Assembly: GCF_004027225.2 (NCBI RefSeq)
Contig: NC_044291.2
Span: 8,354,707 to 8,418,706, forward strand
Direction of reading: 5' to 3'
DNA: 64,000 nucleotides
Source of the DNA: Strigops habroptila
Lineage: Eukaryota > Chordata > Aves > Psittaciformes > Psittacidae
Shown here: positions 38,136-51,525 of the stretch, piece after piece
Layout: each line of letters opens with the position of its first letter
Numbering within the stretch: position 1 is the stretch's first letter
The notes under the pieces: model-generated
Seen by the model: only the letters and a program-made list of their open reading frames with translations
Database searches by the model: none
Told to the model about the DNA's origin: nothing
Made by a program: the position numbers and the translations under genes

Positions 38136-39746
38136 AAGTCATAAAAGCCCCAAGGAATAGGAGACTTTTTTGGATGTGTGTTCTTCCTAGCAGAAGTCTG
38201 AAGCAGCAGAAAACAAGCTCAAGCCACACTGGAAAGGTCTCTCGGTTTCCCATGGGATGGGTTGTAGCAGCAGTGGCAGCACTAGATGCACTGGGCATCT
38301 CAGTGACTCAATGTGATGAACCCTATAATGAAATAAGTCTCCAAGGGGCACAACATGGATGAAGCTATATGATAGGGAAGTGTGAGGTCTGCTGCAGCTA
38401 ATGCCCTTCCTTCTAGAAGATTACAAGCAGCTAAGCTCCTGGTCTTTCACAAGCGTCCAACCCACTGGCCTGGCAGCTGAATACTGACAAATATGGTCAA
38501 AATTCTAATACTGTCTCCTACAGTCCTTTCCCCACAGCATGTGCCTCTTCCTGCTCTTCCCCTCTCCTGAGAAAACAGGAGCATGAAGCGGTTGTTAGAT
38601 ACAGACCACCAGAAGAAGGAGGTGGAGGAGGTCTAGAGAACCACTTAGCTGGACGGAGACCAGAAAGCAGATTCCTTTGGCTGGCTGGTGTCCTGTTTTC
38701 TTGCCCCAATGCTGAGGAAGAGACCAGAGGGTTTGAAAGGCAGGTTGTAGGTAAGCTTTAAGGCAGACTGTTTGGTTGCATGGGGTTGTTTTTCACCCTG
38801 TCCTGACACAGTAAGGAAACTAGTTGTATGGGACATAGCAGCAGGAGTAGCAGCAGCAGACATGCTCAAATGACAAGTGCGGGCGCGAGTTACCCTCTCT
38901 GCTCCTCAGAAGCAATCATCCACCTTCCTCAATGCCAGTCCTTAGACTCCCCACTCCCTTACTCCACCATGGGACCACTTGCCCATCTCCACACAGAAAC
39001 ATCCCAGCAGCCCTGCAGGCTACAAGGGGGCTTTTTGTTGGCTTTTTGAGGGCAGGGGGAGAAGGAGGAGCTGTACAGAAAGGCCACTGCAGTCTGCTGA
39101 GCTCCCTGGCTGGAAGTAGCATTCCTGTGAGGAGCAGAAGCATCCCACATCTCGAGCTGGCTGGGCGTCTGGCAAGTCACTTGCCAAGAGGCACAGCCCT
39201 GTGGAGATCCCACCCCAATCTCAGTGCCCCGAGCATGCGATACCTTGGCATTCAGCATCAGAAAAGGCTCAGCTTGGAGTCATCCAAGAGCACAGCCTCT
39301 TCCATGAACGGTCAGAGTTGTGAGTGCTGGGGAGGGGAAAGTGTTTTCGCGTTGATCATCATCTCTCACTCTTTCTCTCTTTCTCTACTTATTTCTATAA
39401 ATATGTGTACATAAATAGCTTGTTTCTCGCCTTGAATCTAAATATGAACTGTTCAAATTAGGTGGGCATTAACATGCTGTTTTGATACATGAAAAGTCTT
39501 CTCGACTTGACTCTTGGTTGGTTGTTTCTCGTCATCACTATTTAAGATATAGTTAATACATAAACCCCTACTTTTGAGTTCTCCTTGGACAAAAATTAAA
39601 GGCAGACTGGTTGAATTCTAAGGGTCCCTGGTGCAGAAATGCCATCCAGTTGAGCAGCTAAATGTTAAAAACGATACCAAAAGGGATGTGGTGTCTCTCC
39701 TAGCCTGCCTTGAGCAGTGTGGTCCTCCATTCCACGTCACTTGGCA

Positions 39747-39854
39747 TTACCCAAGACTGAAGCCACGGAGGTCTTTCTGATTGTGCTCTTGGGCGTTGGG
39801 GTCCCGGCAAGCACATTCTCCTTGTAGGTCACAGGACATAGGGAAGGGAGTAAC
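39747..39854 (-). CDS. PAPPA: Pappalysin-1, last coding exon with stop codon
   Basis: The - strand reads a cccag acceptor, then 35 codons and TAA. The peptide begins VTPFPMSCDLQGECACRDP and ends in KDLRGFSLG. From memory human PAPPA ends in almost the same way, with GYSHG as the last residues. PAPPA2 ends differently, so this is PAPPA and not its paralogue. PAPPA is a secreted zinc metalloprotease of the metzincin group that cleaves IGFBP-4 and IGFBP-5 and so releases IGF. This tail follows the third Lin-12/Notch repeat and carries three Cys residues (SCDL, ECAC). Phase 0 joins to the exon at 51427-51525. Confidence 0.97.
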   Translation of the reverse strand, partial: VTPFPMSCDLQGECACRDPNAQEHNQKDLRGFSLG

Positions 39855-42800
39855 CTGGGGAAAGAAACCAAAGACATAAAGACATGAAGGAGGGAATACA
39901 CCTGCAGCACCCTGGAGAACAAATGAGACCTCTGGAGTGGTATCTCCAGAGATCAGCTGCAGCCTTCAGCTATGTTATTTCTACAGCGATTTATTTTAGT
40001 GTTGAGCTGGTGGTGCATTGAGGCCCCAGGTAAGCTACCTGTCCATAAGAAAAGCTGCAAGAAGTGTAAAGAAGAACTCATGCAGTTACTGGTCAGCAGA
40101 ATCTTCTTTAACAGTTCATATCAAGCACATGAATGTAGCTGGCTGGGAGATGTGTGCTTCTTGGGCAACTCAGGGCCTTTTAGGGGTACTTACCACAATG
40201 CTTGGATTCCATTACACCTCCAACCTCCTCTAAAAAGCTATCCTTACCTCAAAGGCTACAAACACTAAATGACAGCAAAGTTACAAACCCCTCATCTCCC
40301 ATGGCCAACTCAAATGCTCACCAAACACTACAGCAGGTCCCAACTCCAGCTTCCTCATGCCACTTCTACCCAGCTTGGGGGTTTGTTGAACCTGGGCCAT
40401 AATCTCCCCGCTGTAGGGTATCATTTTGCCCTATGGCTTGGGATGCTGCTTGGGTGCCAAGTCCGCCTATGCATTGAAGTATGAATGTTCTTGGTTTCAA
40501 TTCCTCAGGAACTGAACCAAACAATCAGTGAACTGCATCAAGCACATCAGTGAAGCTCCAGTCCAGCAGAGACTTCTCTAAATACCTGTTGTGTTTTAAA
40601 GTCAAGAGATGCAGCTAATGGGCACTGAGGAATGGCAAAGGAATGCAAGCAAGAGACTTCTGCATGCATGATCTTCCACCTGTCTATGATCTCTCTGGAG
40701 TGAGAAGGAGCTGAAACAACAGCCTGCAGAGCCTGGCTAGTGGGGTTGATTTTGTCTTATTGCATCATAGCCTTTACATAAAGAAAAGGGGGTGGCAGTG
40801 GAACAGTGTCTCTCTTGCCCTGAAGTGAATTCCCAAGAAGTTCTCCCATTTGCACAGACTGAGCGGTGACCTCATTCCTCTCCTTTACACCCCTGCCAAG
40901 GCAGTGCCACAACCTGCTCCAATGTTCCCGGCAAGGGCTGCACGCGCGCGTTCCTTGGCTGTGCTGCTGCATGTTTGCTCTCTCTTTCACAAACACTTTT
41001 CTCCAGGCTATGAATCATGAGTCTCCCTGTTACCTACGTATCACCAACAGCACATCTAGGAATGTGGAGCTACCACTGTGCGTGAGCACAGAGCTGTCAT
41101 TTCCACCTAGACCTTCTATACATGTCCCTGCACGTCCATCTCCAGCGTGCCTTTCTCCTGACGCACACAAGAACGGGATGTAGGGGTGTGGATCTTTATT
41201 TCACAACTGGGGAGCCTAAGGCAGGGACATGCTGACAGAGACATTAGATAGCCAATGTTCATCACAAAATTAGGATTTACAGAGCCTCCCCCCCTTGCTT
41301 TTGACTTCATTCCCAGAAGACCTGGCCCTCCAGGTAGAACAGGGTGATGACTCTTATTCAAGCCATGGCCTTGGCTACTTATGAGCTAAATAACCAACCA
41401 GTGAATGATTCGAATCTACAATTGTGCAAATGTGGAGGTTGCCAAGAGAAGAGATAGTCCAAAAAGTTAAAAGCAAATGAATTGAAATAATTGGAAACTG
41501 AAGAAGTTTATAAACTGCAGAAAACAATAGTAGCTTAAGGGTCACTTCATCCAACAGCAGCCAGCCAGAGCAAGACCGTCTCATATCACAGTGTTATGAA
41601 TATTCTTAGATAGGAAAACAGAGAAGTCTGCAAACAATGGGGCTTGGGGAGGAGGCTGAGGAGGGATTGTTTAGTGACTGAATTAAAATGTTGAAAGGAG
41701 AAAAGAAAAGATACATGAAGAAAACATTGACTTTTTCTGTTCAATGTAGAAAGAAACATTTTGGTTTAGATTATCTGCTACAGTTCAGGTTTGACTTTTC
41801 CCTCCAAGACATACCAATAAAGAAGACTATTTCAGAGCAAAAATTGTCTTGAAATAAAAACTTATTTCAATTAGAAAATGCTCAAACATAACCATTTATG
41901 TAAGTCTGGAGTTTTCCCCGTTTTTATTTTTTATCCTGAATCATTCAGTTCAATCTGGATTTGGCAATGATTTTTGACTTAAAAAATCCTCTTTTTTGTA
42001 CAACGAAGCTACTGGTTGGAGGAGAAAGTTGGGAACCTGCTTCTTTCATTTGTTTTGATCAGGCTTTTTCTTCTTTCTGGCCTGGACTCACCGTGTTTGT
42101 CTTCAACAGCCTAAAAAAGGCATTCAAAGCAGAGACAGGCTCACAGGGAAGGTGGATCTTGCATTGAGCACCAGACAACCACACACCCAGCTCAGGCAAT
42201 ATTCAGCAAGGTGGCTGAAATTAGCCATGACATCCTAATGCACTTTGCTGCTGTCCATGCACAAGTGGGCCAGTGAAATGTGTTGCAGGCATGGAGATCC
42301 CAGAAATGCTGAGACATTTCACTCATGGGAACATCAGAGTCAAGAGGGAAAGCCCTGCATGGCTGCATCACCAAACTACGAGCTCACACTCCCCAAACTT
42401 ACCCTGTGGGCTGTGCTGAAATAGTGGCCTTAGAAACCCGAACTGGCATGAGTTTGATGTTGCCTTGAAGTGATCTACCTTCTTCATCCTCTGTCCTCCC
42501 ATTTCTCCTTGCAAGTCCCCCATTTTCCCCTTTTGATTTCTTACAGGTCACTGAAAAGTGTGTGCTCAGCACTGGAGCAACCAGAACAAAAGGTGCACAT
42601 AAACCAGTACTACATTGCCACTACATTGCAGCCAGTTTCTGGTGAGAAGGAGCCACCAGAGAAGAAATGTCTTGCTGTGTGTTGTCCTCTAGAAACCCTC
42701 CGGTCTCCCAATAGTGACACGGACAGAAGAGCAGAAACTTTCTCTCTGGGGCATATGAGAGCAAACAGTTTCATGGCTCAGCAGCAGTTCACAGCAGTGG

Positions 42801-45800
42801 GTATCTCGAGTGTAAGAAAGAGGGTTCCTTCCTGATCAGATTAGCCTTATTCACTTTATGTCCCTTACAGAGCTTTTTTATGCAATCTGATTTTTACAGT
42901 GCTATTGTCCAGATAGATGAATTGTTTTGTCTTATGGCAGTGAGCTCCAGAGATCAGTTTTCTATTATGTGAAAAGGCAGAGATTTCTATGGGTAATGAG
43001 CACATCCACAGTCATATTAGACAAGAGAAAATTCTCCAAACACTTAGCAGTAATACAGGGTTTCCACTTTAAACAACATCTACAATACACGTTTGAGTTC
43101 CCCAGGGACCTGATTTCCACAGGTATTTAGGGCATCTAACCCCCACACAGCATCCACCAGGATTGCCACAAGTGCCCGATCGAGAGAAACCATAAAACCC
43201 CTTAGAAGAAGGAGTGTTTCTTGCCTTGGGCTCACATAGTGATAGCCCTCTGGAGTACAGAGCCATGAATAAAGCTGCTGGATGTGCTAGGAATAATAAA
43301 TGCTAAACCTTTATCTGAATGATAGCCCATTTAGGTGTGGAGCCCAGATCTACATACTCCAAGAGGAAGTGCTTCTTTTCTTTTTAAATAGGTCTGTGAA
43401 AGCCCAACTCATTAACAGAATACATGACCCATATTGATATTTCCAGAGATACCCATTGTAAAGCCAGTATTAAAGAATTGACTCTTCTTCCTTCCTGCAT
43501 TTCACCTACATCTATCTCCCCTCATTGAAAACCTGGCTACTATTTAGGAGAGCAGGGAGAAAAAGCTAAAAATTAAACTTAGAGCCTGTCTTGGCCATTG
43601 ATGAAGTAATGCAGGATATTGCCTCCTCAGGCTAACTAAAATAGGTTGAAAAGGCAAAACTGAAGAACACAGCTCCAGATACTCGCATGTAACCCCTACA
43701 CGCACACATATCTCCTGGAGATGATCCAGAACAGAGCTGTGGATCAACAGCACTCAGGGCAATATGGGTCACCTGAACCACACTGGACCACAGACCCATC
43801 TGTCTTCAACAGGCAACAGACACAATCTAAGTCATGTCTGTCACTGCAGGAGTGTGATGGAGCCTGAAGGAGCAATTGCAGCAGGTATAGGGTTGTGGCC
43901 TAGGCAGGACTAGCACAGACACCAGGGTGTGATGCATGGGAGATCTGAGACACCTCCACCTTGGCCAACACACCACCCATGCTGTGCAGTACAGGAACCC
44001 ACACTTCCACTCTCCGCAAAGGAACGGGACCCCTAAGCATCTTCTCCAATGAGACCTTGGATAAAACCCAAGCTCCCCCTTGGAAACAGGGCTGCATTTG
44101 TCCTTGATGCCATGCTCCCAACTATGGGAGCAAAGACAGTAATACAAAAGACCAGTGCAGAACTAGGATCCAAGTCATGAACTGAGTGAGAGGCTACAAA
44201 TCCTCACTACATTGCACCTATCTGAAGAGGCTGGTGACATCCCAAGGCAGATCCCAGCTGAGAAAGGCCAGTCTATAGGGAACTGGTGGGAATGTTGACA
44301 GGAGAAAGCCCAGACAGGTACAGGGAGGGATGGGAAACAGTCCTGCAAAGGGTTGTAGCTCTTCCCTCACAGAGGCTCATATCGGGCTGACCCCATCACA
44401 GCAGCACCAGGGCAGGCAGAATCAGGCCCAGGGTGGGTTGGAGGTGAGGGGGAAGAAGGGGAGGAGGGCTGCAAAGTGTTGGGAAACAGCCTGTTGTTAG
44501 ATTTCAGGCCTGAAGTGTTTGCGAAATGTCCCAGACAAGCCTAACAGGGAACCTGAAGGCCCCGCTGCAGACAGAGGCACTGCGGGTGAGCGCGGCGTGC
44601 CGAGATAAGCGTGGCAGCCTGTGCCGAGTGCCGTAGCCCCACGCCTCCCAAGACCCTCCCTGCTCAAACACCGGGGAGTATTCTGTTCCCTGACAAGGCC
44701 CTTGTGGGACAAAAATGCATCTTGTGAGGGTCTTCTTGGTGGTTTTCGGTGCTGAGGTCACCAGGGCTGTTTGGAGATAATGGAACAAGAGTGAGCCCCC
44801 TTTTAACTCTGGGTGCTGGTATGCAGGTTCACACCTAGGGCACCGCTCTGGAGGGCCTGGGAAAGGCGAAGATGAAGCTCTCCTCTCCGTGCAGCACAAA
44901 CAGTCTTGAAGGCTGGAACTTTAATTCACTGCCCTGCCATAAACCAGGCTTCCACCCATTGAAGCCAGCAAATGTAGTGGAACAAGACATAGCTCAGCTG
45001 AACCCAGCAGATACTCCTCTATCTCTATCGGGTGTAAATTGGGAGCAGCCTCACCAGAACTGGTGGAAGCAGGATGGCCCAAAGCCAGCAGGGATTCCCA
45101 GGAAAGCCCTGCCCGCACAGATCCCCGCATCCCTGGCTGCCCGCAGCGAGGGAGCCCGGGTGCCAAACCACACGGAGCTCAGTTGCTCAGCAATCAGCTG
45201 CGCTTCCTACCCTCGTGCTACTGATTGTGCAAACATGAATGTAATTACTCTAAATAATCACCAAAGATTTAATAGGAGCCAGACCACCCAGAGGCCAAAA
45301 AACTGGCGGTGGAGCAGGGAAGGTTTGTTTGCTGGTTCTTGTAACACTTGCTAATGAAGTGAGGTCGGATAGCAAAGCAAACACCCTCTACTAGCACATC
45401 CCCTGGGAATGCTGTATGTTGTGGGAAGCCCCATGTCCTTTGAAGCCAAGAATGTTCTCGCAGGATAGGCAACATGTGCTACTACCATCACTGCTTTTAA
45501 TTTATCATCGCCTGGAAAGTCTCCCTGAACAATTATGAAACCAATAGCTTTGAGCCCCAAAATAAGCTCCCATCCCAACCAACCATGACTGAAAACACTC
45601 CTCACATGGCAAACAGCTAGCCACTGAGGCTACAACCAGCAGCTCATGGGGAATTGAGTTCATCCACAGGCCTGGGTGAACCAGCGTGCTTGGAGCATGC
45701 GAAGCAGTGCTTCCAGAGGCATGAAGCAACACCCCACATTGCATCCTTCCTTCCTCTGTGCTCACCCACCATTCATTGTATCTCGCCAGCTAATTATAGA

Positions 45801-48800
45801 GCTGACAAACACACCCAGCTGGGGACATTCAAGTTGTTGGGAGCAGCATCGTGGCAGGATCATTAATTCTTCTGGATAAGCAGAATTTCCTCAGCCAAGG
45901 TAGTCACTTAGGCTGGTAATTGCACCAACTGCCTCAAAATCATGTTCTGCCAATGGAGCAAGATCTGAGATTCCCTAAGACAGGCCTGTGTGGCGGTTAG
46001 AAAACTGGGAAAAGGTGCTTATATCTCCAAAATACCAAGAAGTGGTTATTTCTGTTCTTGGGATAGGAGTGCAGCAGACCCCCCTTTCTGAGGAGACAGG
46101 GGCAGTCTTGGGAAATCCCTGCTGGAGCCAGCAGCAGCCCCTTAGTTCAAAGCTCCTTTCTTTAGGCCTTGAATTCTCGGCCATAAAGTCTCTGAAGAGG
46201 TTTTGATAACTTGCCTATCTTTTAGATAAGCAAAGCTTTGGATGAATCCCACACGGTCCTCTATCTGCCGCAAGTCCTCATTTGTTTTCCGCTGAGGCAC
46301 TTGCTGGTTTTCTTCTCCAAGGTGTTGGACAGAAATGTCAAGAGGCTGAAGGGGTGGGATGATTTTTCTTTCTCTTTTCTAAGTGCTATGGGGCAAAGCA
46401 GTTGAGGGAAAACCTGAGTGATAACTGACTGAGACAGGTTTTTCTCACGGGAGCTGTAGGTTTACCCCTTACATGACGAAAAGGGAAGGCAGAGAGGAAA
46501 GACAAATGAAAGTTCATCTTTCCAAATGGTTTAAGATGGTGGGATTTTAAACCAGTAAAATTCTTGGTTTTAAATCTGCAGGGATCAGGCTGCAGGGTCT
46601 TTAAGCAAATCTGTGATCCAAGCCCGAACAACATACATAAGCAGGGCCTAAAGAGAGACATTTCCATTTCTGCAAGGCTTTTCTAGACAGCTTTGCCCAG
46701 GGAAAACTTGTAAAAGGGAAGGGGAAGAGAAAAGAAGTGAAGGAGAACAGTGACTGGAGAGATTTCCTGAGATGAATCAGAAAGAAATAGCCACAGCCTG
46801 TCTCCCTGCAACCACACAGCCCAGGAGCTCCTTGCAGGCAGCCGCCAGCCCAGAGACAGCCAGTTATGCCCAAGTTATTTATTTTTTCCACTTTAGCAGT
46901 GTCACGTACTTGATGTTTTAAAAAATAGTATCTTCTTTTATCTGTGGCAGGACACAAAGCAAGAAGCAGCTTCCTAGAGCAGCCAGGCAGAAGGGAGCTG
47001 GCAACCTGTGCTGGGTCAGGAGGGTAGGAAGATTAAAAGGAGATGGGATTTTGCTTTGTCCTTCACGGAAGACTTTATCCCCTCCAGATACACAACAGAA
47101 GCTTTCTCTCCCTTGGAGGCTGGCCGGCAATGGCCTTCCTGTCTCTCAAAGCTGCTCCTGGGTCATGCACAGGGCAAGCTGTGAGCAGCGCAGCCCAGTC
47201 CCCTGCCCCAACTTCAAACCCAGACACCGGCCCCATGCTTCCCACCTGCCCCATGAGGCACTGCATGACCCATGTCCCTGCTTCCTTAGGTGGCATTTGT
47301 CCCTGTGCCAGCCCTGGCTCCCCTCCCGCTGCAGGGGGATGCTGATCAATTAGCGCCCAGCAAATAATTAAGCTGATGAATGTCTCTTTTTCCCACTTGC
47401 TGACTGCGATTGCCTCCAATTTATGCCTAGAATATAAGTGAATTTATTCACTGCCATTTGTAGCATTCAAAAGAGGGCTTTAATGATTTCTTTTAAGCTC
47501 CCTAGCCCGATTGTGAATAGCACAGGGCAAATACTCATTATTCCCTATCTAAGCAGCAGCGCTGATTAGTCGGTGGTTGGTCAGATAAGTCACACCGCCC
47601 TGTTCCCCTCTCGCTGCAGAAATGCACAAGGTCATTTGCTGCTAATGCTCAAATCCAAAGGGAAAACATGGCCTAAGCAACTGCCTCATGGAAGTCCCTC
47701 GTGCATTTTCAGGGCAACAAAACAGGAGCGTGCAAAATCTCACATGAAATAAGAGGGCTCAGAATGAAAGTGAATATGGGTTGAATAATTTTACTTTCAC
47801 GCAGCCTGGTTCACAGCATTGTGTGCAGCTGAAAGTGCGTTTGGGAGGGTGGTGGGATTGCAGTGAAACTTAGTCTTGACAGTTCACGGACATTAAAGAT
47901 CTGAAACCAGCTTTTACTTGACTGTTAACTCCTGAATCTTCACATGATGCAATGTTAATCTTCAGCCCTTTCCTAAAATAATGTGCGGAGTTGCTATGTT
48001 CTGTTTAAATGTGAACCATGTGTCACCTCAGCAATGGCTGCAACGGTGAAAAGATGATAAATCTCAAGCTTGTAAAATGTCCTGTGACATTTTGGGAGAA
48101 AAACAGGTGTTGCATAAATGTTAGACATTTATGGGTAAACTTGCAGGGGCTTTAAAAGACTGACACATCTGCCACATAGTATGTAACCCTGAAAGGAAAG
48201 GAGCAAAGCAGGCTCTTTCATGTGTCTCGCTCTTTCTACAACCGAATGAAAATACATCCTCATCTGGTATTGGAATTAAGAGAGCTGAACTCGCCCCTCC
48301 CTACGTCTCCTCCAGGTTTTTGGCTTTTACACCCAATGTGTATTTTAAAACTGTGCCTTTTTAAGTAGGTGGCAAACTGTGCTGGAAGGATTTGGTATGC
48401 GGAGTATTTTTATTCAGCTCCCTTTTCTCTCACCTTTCATTGTTTTTCCCTTTGGAATATCTCCTGTAACACTCCACTCATAAACCTCTTCAAAGGGAGG
48501 GCTGTATTTGAACAGCCTGGCCTGAAATCTGGTCTCAGTCAAAGGCCTCAGACGGGAAAATCACTCGCAGAGCCGAGCCCCAGAGCTGCTGCCGCAGGTG
48601 GCGGCAGCCGCTTTGCAGGCAGAGAGGTGCTGCCTCTTCGGCTCCGACCCTGCTTGGGTTATTATTCCCCTCTTTACCCTATAAATGTAATAAACTGGGA
48701 CTTAGCATCTTGTTTTTGGCATGGAAGGTCTGAGGAGAAGGTGGTTTTCTCGCTCCTCTCGGCCGCTTTGTTCAGCTCCTGGGATGTTGTTGGTGTTTTG

Positions 48801-51426
48801 GGAGAGAGATTTGGGAAGTTGAATGCATGCCAAGGAAGCGATGGGCCCTGTGGTTCAGCCCTCAACCCATGTGATCTCTAGGATGGGTGTTTCTAAAGGA
48901 TGAACTAGGGTAACTGCAATTCCCCTGGTCACAAGGATACACAGCTCCCAGTGAAGTCAGAGGAAGAAGACTTAAGACTTACCTCCAAAACCTCCCTCTC
49001 TATGAGGAAATCCATCAGATGTGTGACCAGCTGCCTGTCTCTGAACCACTTGCCCTTTGCACTGGGCAGTTTTAGCACAGAAACCAGTAACCAAGTGGGC
49101 CACAAAGTGCTTTCCCCCTCTTGGGTGGTCACTTGGTTTCTGGGTGGCAGTGAAGCAGGCAGGTATTTTGAGAGTGACTCGCCTGGCTGGTAAGTGCTCA
49201 CAACTCTGTACAGATCCCACTCTGTCTCAATTCCCTGCCCAGCAATAAATTATCCCAAACCTTAATCCTACCCCTCTCCTCATCAATTCGCCACTCACAT
49301 CCCTTGTGTTTCAGTCCCATCCCCACCCCGACAATACATTGTGCCCTTAGCTCCTGTCTTGATGGGGCTGGTTTGGGTCAGTCCCATCCCAGCCACCTCA
49401 GTTCCATTCCTCTGGCACCTCTTGGGATTTTTCATCTTCAAGCCTGGAGGCAGTGAGATAAAGTTTCCCAGGCAGGCTGTTGTTGGAGGAGAAGACCTAC
49501 GCCATGCTGAGCTACCGGGCACTTCCAGCTCTGCCCTCCTAGTTGGTGGGCCTATCAGGTCAGTGAGCAAGCTGAGCTTGCCCTTGGGCTGCTCCTCCCA
49601 AGGAGGTGGAAAAGCAGCCAGAGATGGGAATCTCTTCTTGGAGATGACACTGAAGACAATTTGCTGCCTGTCACGCCGCTCATCTCTGCAGCGGTGGATT
49701 CAGCAGGGAGCCCTCTACAGCATCTCCATGCCCTACTCCGTCCTTGGGGAACAGAGAAGTTCACCTGCCTCTGCTCCCCTCCCAGCATGTGGCTCGCAAA
49801 AGAACCACAGCAATACAGTGGAAATTTGTCCAAAAAGGCACATTTAGGAACACTACTTCTTCCCCAGTGGAGAAATGAACTCCTTCCACTTGCCAAGACA
49901 TGTCCACTTCCCTTTCCCAGATGGGCCAGAGGTAGCCCACAAAGCTCTACGGGTAAGAGATCTTTGGTGGAACCACGGAAAAGAAGCTTCTGGCCAAAGC
50001 TGTCTTAGAAAGGACTGTTCCCTGCAGAGAGGTCTTCACTCCCACAGCTGTGGTAGAGAGGATCTTCTTCCTCAGATGAATGAAATGAATGATGTCTGCT
50101 GAGCCCAAGCTCCCTCAAGTTTTGGAATTTTATCCACATATATCAGATACTTAACATAGCTGGATTGTTACTCTGATCTACACTCAAGTCTTGAAGACAA
50201 GGTAAAAATCTCACATGACAGAAGCTAAAATTTTCTTTCCTTTCTTTAGGAAACAAGTTTAAAATCTATCCTGGTTAGAAACACATGAAATGTTGAACTG
50301 CTTCAGACTACAGTTTCCATTGCTTCAGTCACTGTCTCTAACAGTAGGCAGAAGTGGGTGTTAAAGAAGCACAAAAGCATAGGATATATAGAGGGATCCT
50401 TCCCTAGGACCAAGCAGTCAATGATTTAGATATTCCTGAGCTAGAAACTGCATCCAGATCACAGTTTTTAATGGCAACTGAAGGAGGTAACCTTCACGAA
50501 TATTCTTGTTCTTTTTTTGATTTCAAATTTATTTTTGTTCTTAGTAACTCAGTGGCAATGCGTCCCATCATTCAAATACACATTGTGCAAATAAGAAATT
50601 TCTTTCATTTGCTTAGATCCTGCTTCCAGGTATTGCCAGCTCACCCCCTCATTGCTACCCCCTCATTGCCATGTGATAAGAAACAGTGGGTTTTATTTTC
50701 CTCCCTGCATTAAATAATGTTTTTATGAATCTCTGCTATTCACCATGCCCACTGTCTCTTCTGAAAGGGCAGCAGGTCCTGGTCTATGTGGTCTCTGTTT
50801 GTGCAGAAGATATTTCACATCTCTACTCAGCCCTGCTGCTCTGCTCCACACCATTCTCTGTCCTACTCTGTCCTTTAGGAGATGGGATGGTCAGCAGTGA
50901 GCCATGTGCATGTGGGTACATACAGATCAAAGTACAGACCTACAATGATGCTTTCATTTTGCTAACTGTTCAGTTCCTAGTGACTCCTAACCTTTAGTTT
51001 CCATTTTGAGCATTGAGGGTAGATAGCAGGACAGGCAAATATACCCTTGTCAGTGTTTCTTTGTGAAAGGCTCCTGAGCAGTAGGTGCAGCTTTGCTGAT
51101 GGACAAGTGCCAGGGTTTTGGAGGGAGCCAGCCTTTGCCTATAGAGAAGCTAAGGTTTATTTACAGTAAGAATGAATAAACACCACTGACTATTTCAGAA
51201 CCTGCCTTGCACAGGTGTAAGGTGGGTTATGATGAGACATGTACATGTATATCACGAGAGGATTTCAAAATGAACCAAGAACCCAGTGCCTATGGTGAGC
51301 TGATGTCTGGACTGAAGGTCCTTCTGAGACCTTGGATCTCCTTTGCTCTAGCAAAAATAATTCTTTTCCAAGCACAAAGCAGACTCAGGAAGGAATTCCC
51401 AGTGAAAAGAGGAAGGGCATCCCTAC
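39855..51426 (-). other. PAPPA: Last PAPPA intron, about 11.6 kb
   Basis: Bounded by gtaggg at its 5' end (51426) and cccag at 39855. I saw no exon on either strand. It holds T/A-rich old-repeat-like sequence near 41700-41990 and two AT-rich, ATTA-rich blocks (47340-47640 and 47880-48260) that may be regulatory. No CR1 copy was recognised. Confidence 0.85.
50643..50670. repeat. Tandem duplication, 14-base unit, two copies
   Basis: accccctcattgct is followed directly by accccctcattgcc, in a PAPPA intron. Confidence 0.97.
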
Positions 51427-51525
51427 CTTTTTGGTCTTGACTGTTGAGGCGCAGCAGTCCCCACCATCATAGTTGCAGAAGGCTCGGTTGTTGATGGAGT
51501 CACAGTAGTTGTCCCCCATGAAAGG
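51427..51525 (-). CDS. PAPPA: Pappalysin-1, penultimate coding exon, Lin-12/Notch repeat 3
   Basis: This 99-base exon has acceptor ttcag and donor gtaggg and encodes 33 codons. It contains [18 protein letters not shown] followed by [15 protein letters not shown]. The CNYDGGDCC core with its Asp and Asn residues is the calcium-binding signature of a Lin-12/Notch repeat. In PAPPA this third repeat, far from the protease domain, acts together with repeats 1 and 2 to set substrate choice, especially cleavage of IGFBP-4. All the Cys and calcium-ligand positions I expect are present, so the module looks functional. Phase 0 at both ends. Confidence 0.97.

Larger units (their letters stand above)
33321..39746 (-). 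other. PAPPA: Probable PAPPA 3' UTR
   Basis: The PAPPA stop codon is at 39747-39749 on the - strand. The human PAPPA message, as I recall, has a 3' UTR of more than 5 kb, which would reach about 34 kb here. Signs that agree are AT-rich unique sequence just after the stop (39340-39700), a strongly AT-rich distal block (about 33340-34310) that changes abruptly to ordinary base composition at its outer edge, and polyadenylation hexamers on the - strand at 34207-34212 and 33347-33352. It includes a CR1 tail, a long A-rich tract (in the message), and two hairpins. The exact end is inferred. Confidence 0.55.

Noticed and set aside
39737..39922. 61-codon minus-strand open frame over the last PAPPA exon
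   Set aside because: It is in a different frame from the true exon, which reads VTPFPMSCDLQGECACRDP to a TAA at 39747-39749.
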